This document shows, piece after piece, positions 61,776 through 64,000 of a DNA stretch of 64,000 bases. The notes under the pieces were generated by a model. It saw only the letters and a list, made by a program, of their open reading frames with translations, did not search any database and was not told where the DNA came from. Numbering within the stretch: position 1 is the stretch's first letter; each line of letters opens with the position of its first letter. The position numbers and the translations under genes are program-made. Source of the stretch: Sulfitobacter sp. D7 (lineage in GTDB: Bacteria; Pseudomonadota; Alphaproteobacteria; Rhodobacterales; Rhodobacteraceae). The stretch lies in contig NZ_CP020699.1 of NCBI RefSeq assembly GCF_003611275.1, forward strand, positions 1-64,000. The letters run 5' to 3'.

Positions 61776-62678
61776 TCAGGCGGCCTGCTCGGCGGTGTCG
61801 GGAATACCCAGCGTATCAAGCGCAAGTGCTTTGGTGCCGGCGATGATCTCAGCCTCGAATGCGGTCGGCGTTTGGTGCGCCCACGTCCGGGCTGTGTCGG
61901 AAGACAGACGGCGGGCTTCATCACAAAGCGCGGGAAAGGTCGCTTCCCAGCTACGCCCCTGCCGCAATCCGAAGGCCGCGATCTCTTTTGAAGGGTGGCG
62001 TTCAAACTCCCCGCCGCCGCCCTTGATCACGGTCAGGCCGTTCAGCCCCAAAAGCGCTGCCGCGTCTGCCTGCAAGAGGCGATAGGACGGATGAAACACA
62101 CCCTGCACACTGGCCGACGCAGCGCCGGGGTTCAGCATGCGGCAGACGGTGTTGACGCAAGACCGCAATCCAAAAACCCGCCGCAAATCCAGCAGCCGGA
62201 ACAGAGCGGGATGTGCACGTTCCAGCGGCAGATAGGCGATGCGGTCGCGATCAAGCAGCCGTGCAATTTCGTCAGCGGAATCTCCAACCCCAATCCCCGC
62301 GACGGCTAAGCCGTCCCGCACCTGTGCATCCGCGCCATTCCAGCCATGCAACAAGACACGGTGGCCCGCCTGCGCGACCTCCTTCGCCGACAGCAGGAAC
62401 CACGGCGCACCGCGTGTGCGGCCGGCGGCATAGCTGGGCCAATCCAGATCGACGGGCGGCAAGGCGGGCATATGCGCCTGCGCCGCGGCGGCAAATCCAG
62501 CGATTTCTGGCGCAGTCTCGCCTTTCATACGCAAAAGCATCAAAAGCGCGCCCACGGCCTCGGCATCTGCATCCCCCTGCAACATAGAAGACATGGCATC
62601 AAAGGCTTCCTCCTGCGTTAAGGACCGTGACCGCCCGGGCCCGCGCCCCAGCGTGCGAACTTGGGCTGACAAGCTCAT
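61776..62678 (-). CDS. Anthranilate phosphoribosyltransferase-like protein of nitrate assimilation clusters
   Basis: A 300-residue protein of the glycosyltransferase family 3/TrpD-like fold: RSLTQEEAFDAMSSMLQGDA, AVGALLMLLRMKGETAPEIA, GLRSCVNTVCRMLNPGAASA and TVIKGGGGEFERHP. Several catalytic Gly-rich TrpD residues are not visible. Genes of this type recur beside nasA and cysG in alphaproteobacteria, with no settled function. The start overlaps the nasA stop (ATGA). Confidence 0.8.
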   Translation of the reverse strand: MSLSAQVRTLGRGPGRSRSLTQEEAFDAMSSMLQGDADAEAVGALLMLLRMKGETAPEIAGFAAAAQAHMPALPPVDLDWPSYAAGRTRGAPWFLLSAKEVAQAGHRVLLHGWNGADAQVRDGLAVAGIGVGDSADEIARLLDRDRIAYLPLERAHPALFRLLDLRRVFGLRSCVNTVCRMLNPGAASASVQGVFHPSYRLLQADAAALLGLNGLTVIKGGGGEFERHPSKEIAAFGLRQGRSWEATFPALCDEARRLSSDTARTWAHQTPTAFEAEIIAGTKALALDTLGIPDTAEQAA

Positions 62679-64000
62679 TCTGCGGCCTCACGGGTTAAAA
62701 GATTGTTCAACAGCTCCGCGATTTCCGGGCGGCAAGAACCGCAGTTGGTCCCAGCCCCCAGTGCTTCGCCGATACTTTCTACTGACATCAGGCCGCGCGT
62801 TTCGATCGCTTCAAGGATGGTGTTGACCCCCACGCCAAAGCAGGAACACAAGGTTGGTCCGGGGTTCGGGGCGTCGGCTGCAGGGCGTCCCGTTAATGCG
62901 CCAGCCGCGCGGGTGCCGGGCAATGTCACGAGGTAATCACGCATGATCGCGACAGGGGTTGGCGACACAAAGAGCGCGCCCAAAAGCAGCCCGTCGGCGT
63001 GAGCCGCGATCCGCGCAGAGCCACGGCGCGCATCTATGATCGTGGTCAGCACAGCAGTCGGCGCATCAAAGAGCCGCCTTGCCTCGGCCTCCCAATCGTC
63101 AGGCTGCAGGCGTCCAGCCAACTCGGCGCGAAACCCGTGCGATGTCCGCGCCAAGGCCCAGTAGTCGGCGGTCAGGTGCATCGGTTTTTGTGCGATGGCA
63201 AAGCCGTACCAGCCTGCATCGAATCGGCGCAGGTCAACAACGCCTGCCTTGCTTTCCGGCTGGCCGGAAACCGGATCGCAGGCCGCCGCGATCAGCGCGT
63301 CGATCCGGGCAGAGGGGGCCGTTTCTGCGGTCCAGTGCATGGGAGCAAAGACCTGCCCTTTTTGCACAGCATCGGTGATCCGCGCGCGCAAGATGCTGAC
63401 ACCCGTGGGGCTGGAGACCTCTACCAGATCGGAGGGGTGAATGCCCGATGCCGTGGCATCTTCGGGGTGAATTTCGAGAAAGGGTTCCGCCAGATGGGCC
63501 GACAATCGCGGGCTTTGGCCGGTGCGGGTCATCGTGTGCCATTGGTCCCGCACGCGGCCTGTGTTCAAACGAAATGGATAGCGCCGCGTCGTCCGGGCCG
63601 CTGGCGGCCGCCACGATACGGGCAACAAACGCGCCTTGCCATCTGAGTGAAAGAACTGCCCATCCGCAAAGAACCGCCCGCCCTCGCGCGCCGCGGTGAC
63701 CGGCCAGCGCTGCGGGGAGAAATCATCATATTGCTGGTCTGTGATCTTGGCCAAACCCGAGATATCAAAGTCCCGTTCGAACCGTCCCGCAATGCCAGAA
63801 AGAGCTGCATATTCGCGAAAAATCTCTGCCACTCTGTCAAACTGAAATCCCGTTTCGAACCCCATCCGCCGCCCCACCTCGGTCAGAATAAGCCAATCCG
63901 GGCGGGTTTGGCCGGGTGCGGGCAGTACGCTGCGCTGGCGGCTGATGGTACGGTCGGAATTGGTGACGGTGCCGTCCTTTTCAGCCCATGCAGTGGCGGG
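62675..64000 (-). CDS. nasA: Assimilatory nitrate reductase catalytic subunit, C-terminal part (runs off the window)
   Basis: Only the last ~440 residues are present; the gene continues beyond base 64000 without an in-frame stop. The reading contains the molybdopterin-dinucleotide-binding domain (FRLNTGRVRDQWHTMTRTG, LSAHLAEPFLEIHPEDA, LRARITDAVQKGQVFAPMHW). It ends with a BFD-like [2Fe-2S] domain whose cysteines are in LCSCFGVGVNTI and TNCGSCRPEIAELL. This extra iron-sulfur tail is typical of NasA/NarB-type reductases that take electrons from NADH-dependent partners or ferredoxin. The start lies outside the window. Confidence 0.93.
   Translation of the reverse strand, partial: PATAWAEKDGTVTNSDRTISRQRSVLPAPGQTRPDWLILTEVGRRMGFETGFQFDRVAEIFREYAALSGIAGRFERDFDISGLAKITDQQYDDFSPQRWPVTAAREGGRFFADGQFFHSDGKARLLPVSWRPPAARTTRRYPFRLNTGRVRDQWHTMTRTGQSPRLSAHLAEPFLEIHPEDATASGIHPSDLVEVSSPTGVSILRARITDAVQKGQVFAPMHWTAETAPSARIDALIAAACDPVSGQPESKAGVVDLRRFDAGWYGFAIAQKPMHLTADYWALARTSHGFRAELAGRLQPDDWEAEARRLFDAPTAVLTTIIDARRGSARIAAHADGLLLGALFVSPTPVAIMRDYLVTLPGTRAAGALTGRPAADAPNPGPTLCSCFGVGVNTILEAIETRGLMSVESIGEALGAGTNCGSCRPEIAELLNNLLTREAAE

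Noticed and set aside
1..64000. rRNA, tRNA genes and CRISPR arrays
   Set aside because: No tRNA-like cloverleaf with CCA-proximal and T-arm consensus, no rRNA core sequences and no regularly spaced direct repeats were noticed.

Overview
The window looks like an extrachromosomal replicon (plasmid or chromid) of a marine Rhodobacterales bacterium of the Roseobacter type. The evidence is a ParA/ParB partition pair at the left edge with three parS-like palindromes, proteins typical of that order (a gene-transfer-agent-type spike base protein, YjbF/YjbH capsule proteins, an anthranilate phosphoribosyltransferase-like gene beside nitrate reductase), high GC, and a mix of catabolic islands, a toxin-antitoxin pair and insertion-sequence debris. 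No replicase, rRNA, tRNA or CRISPR array was seen. The replicase presumably lies before base 1.

Bases 1-22.6 kb hold partition and cell-surface functions. After parAB come two phage/GTA-type head-spike genes (2730-4342). Next is a minus-strand, translationally coupled polysaccharide operon: sulfotransferase, Wzy-like polymerase, acyltransferase, Wzx-like flippase and a GumK-like glycosyltransferase (11195 down to 4240). The polymerase is split by a 1400-bp IS256-family element with an 8-bp target duplication. A VapBC pair, two GT4 glycosyltransferases, a secreted cPLA2-like lipase with an MBL-fold lipoprotein, a metallophosphatase, and a YjbH-YjbF-Wza export set follow.

Bases 22.6-29 kb are a decayed zone. 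It holds a MarR regulator, a branched-chain-type binding protein with no usual ATG start, a livH-livF deletion scar, intact proC and an Lrp-type regulator, a wrecked benE transporter gene, and a hydrolase/SCP2 pair.

Bases 29-43.7 kb encode benzoate catabolism: an intradiol dioxygenase (catA role) and its LysR regulator on the plus strand, and a catB-benABCD-five-gene ABC transporter operon on the minus strand. Three copies of a GGTAT-N6-ATACC-like inverted repeat lie in the two promoter regions. No catC (muconolactone isomerase) is seen. A DOPA-dioxygenase-like/DoxX/LysR group and a highly structured intergenic region close this part.

Bases 43.8-60 kb form a protocatechuate and quinate/shikimate funnel. 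An IclR regulator faces pcaIJF. A TetR regulator faces a long operon with a quinate/shikimate dehydrogenase, TRAP transporter, dehydroshikimate dehydratase, pcaC, pcaHG, a BKACE-family enzyme, pcaD, pcaB and aroQ. Benzoate and quinate carbon converge at 3-oxoadipate. The right edge (60.3-64 kb) is the end of a nitrate assimilation operon: cysG, an anthranilate phosphoribosyltransferase-like gene, and the C-terminal part of nasA, which runs off the window.
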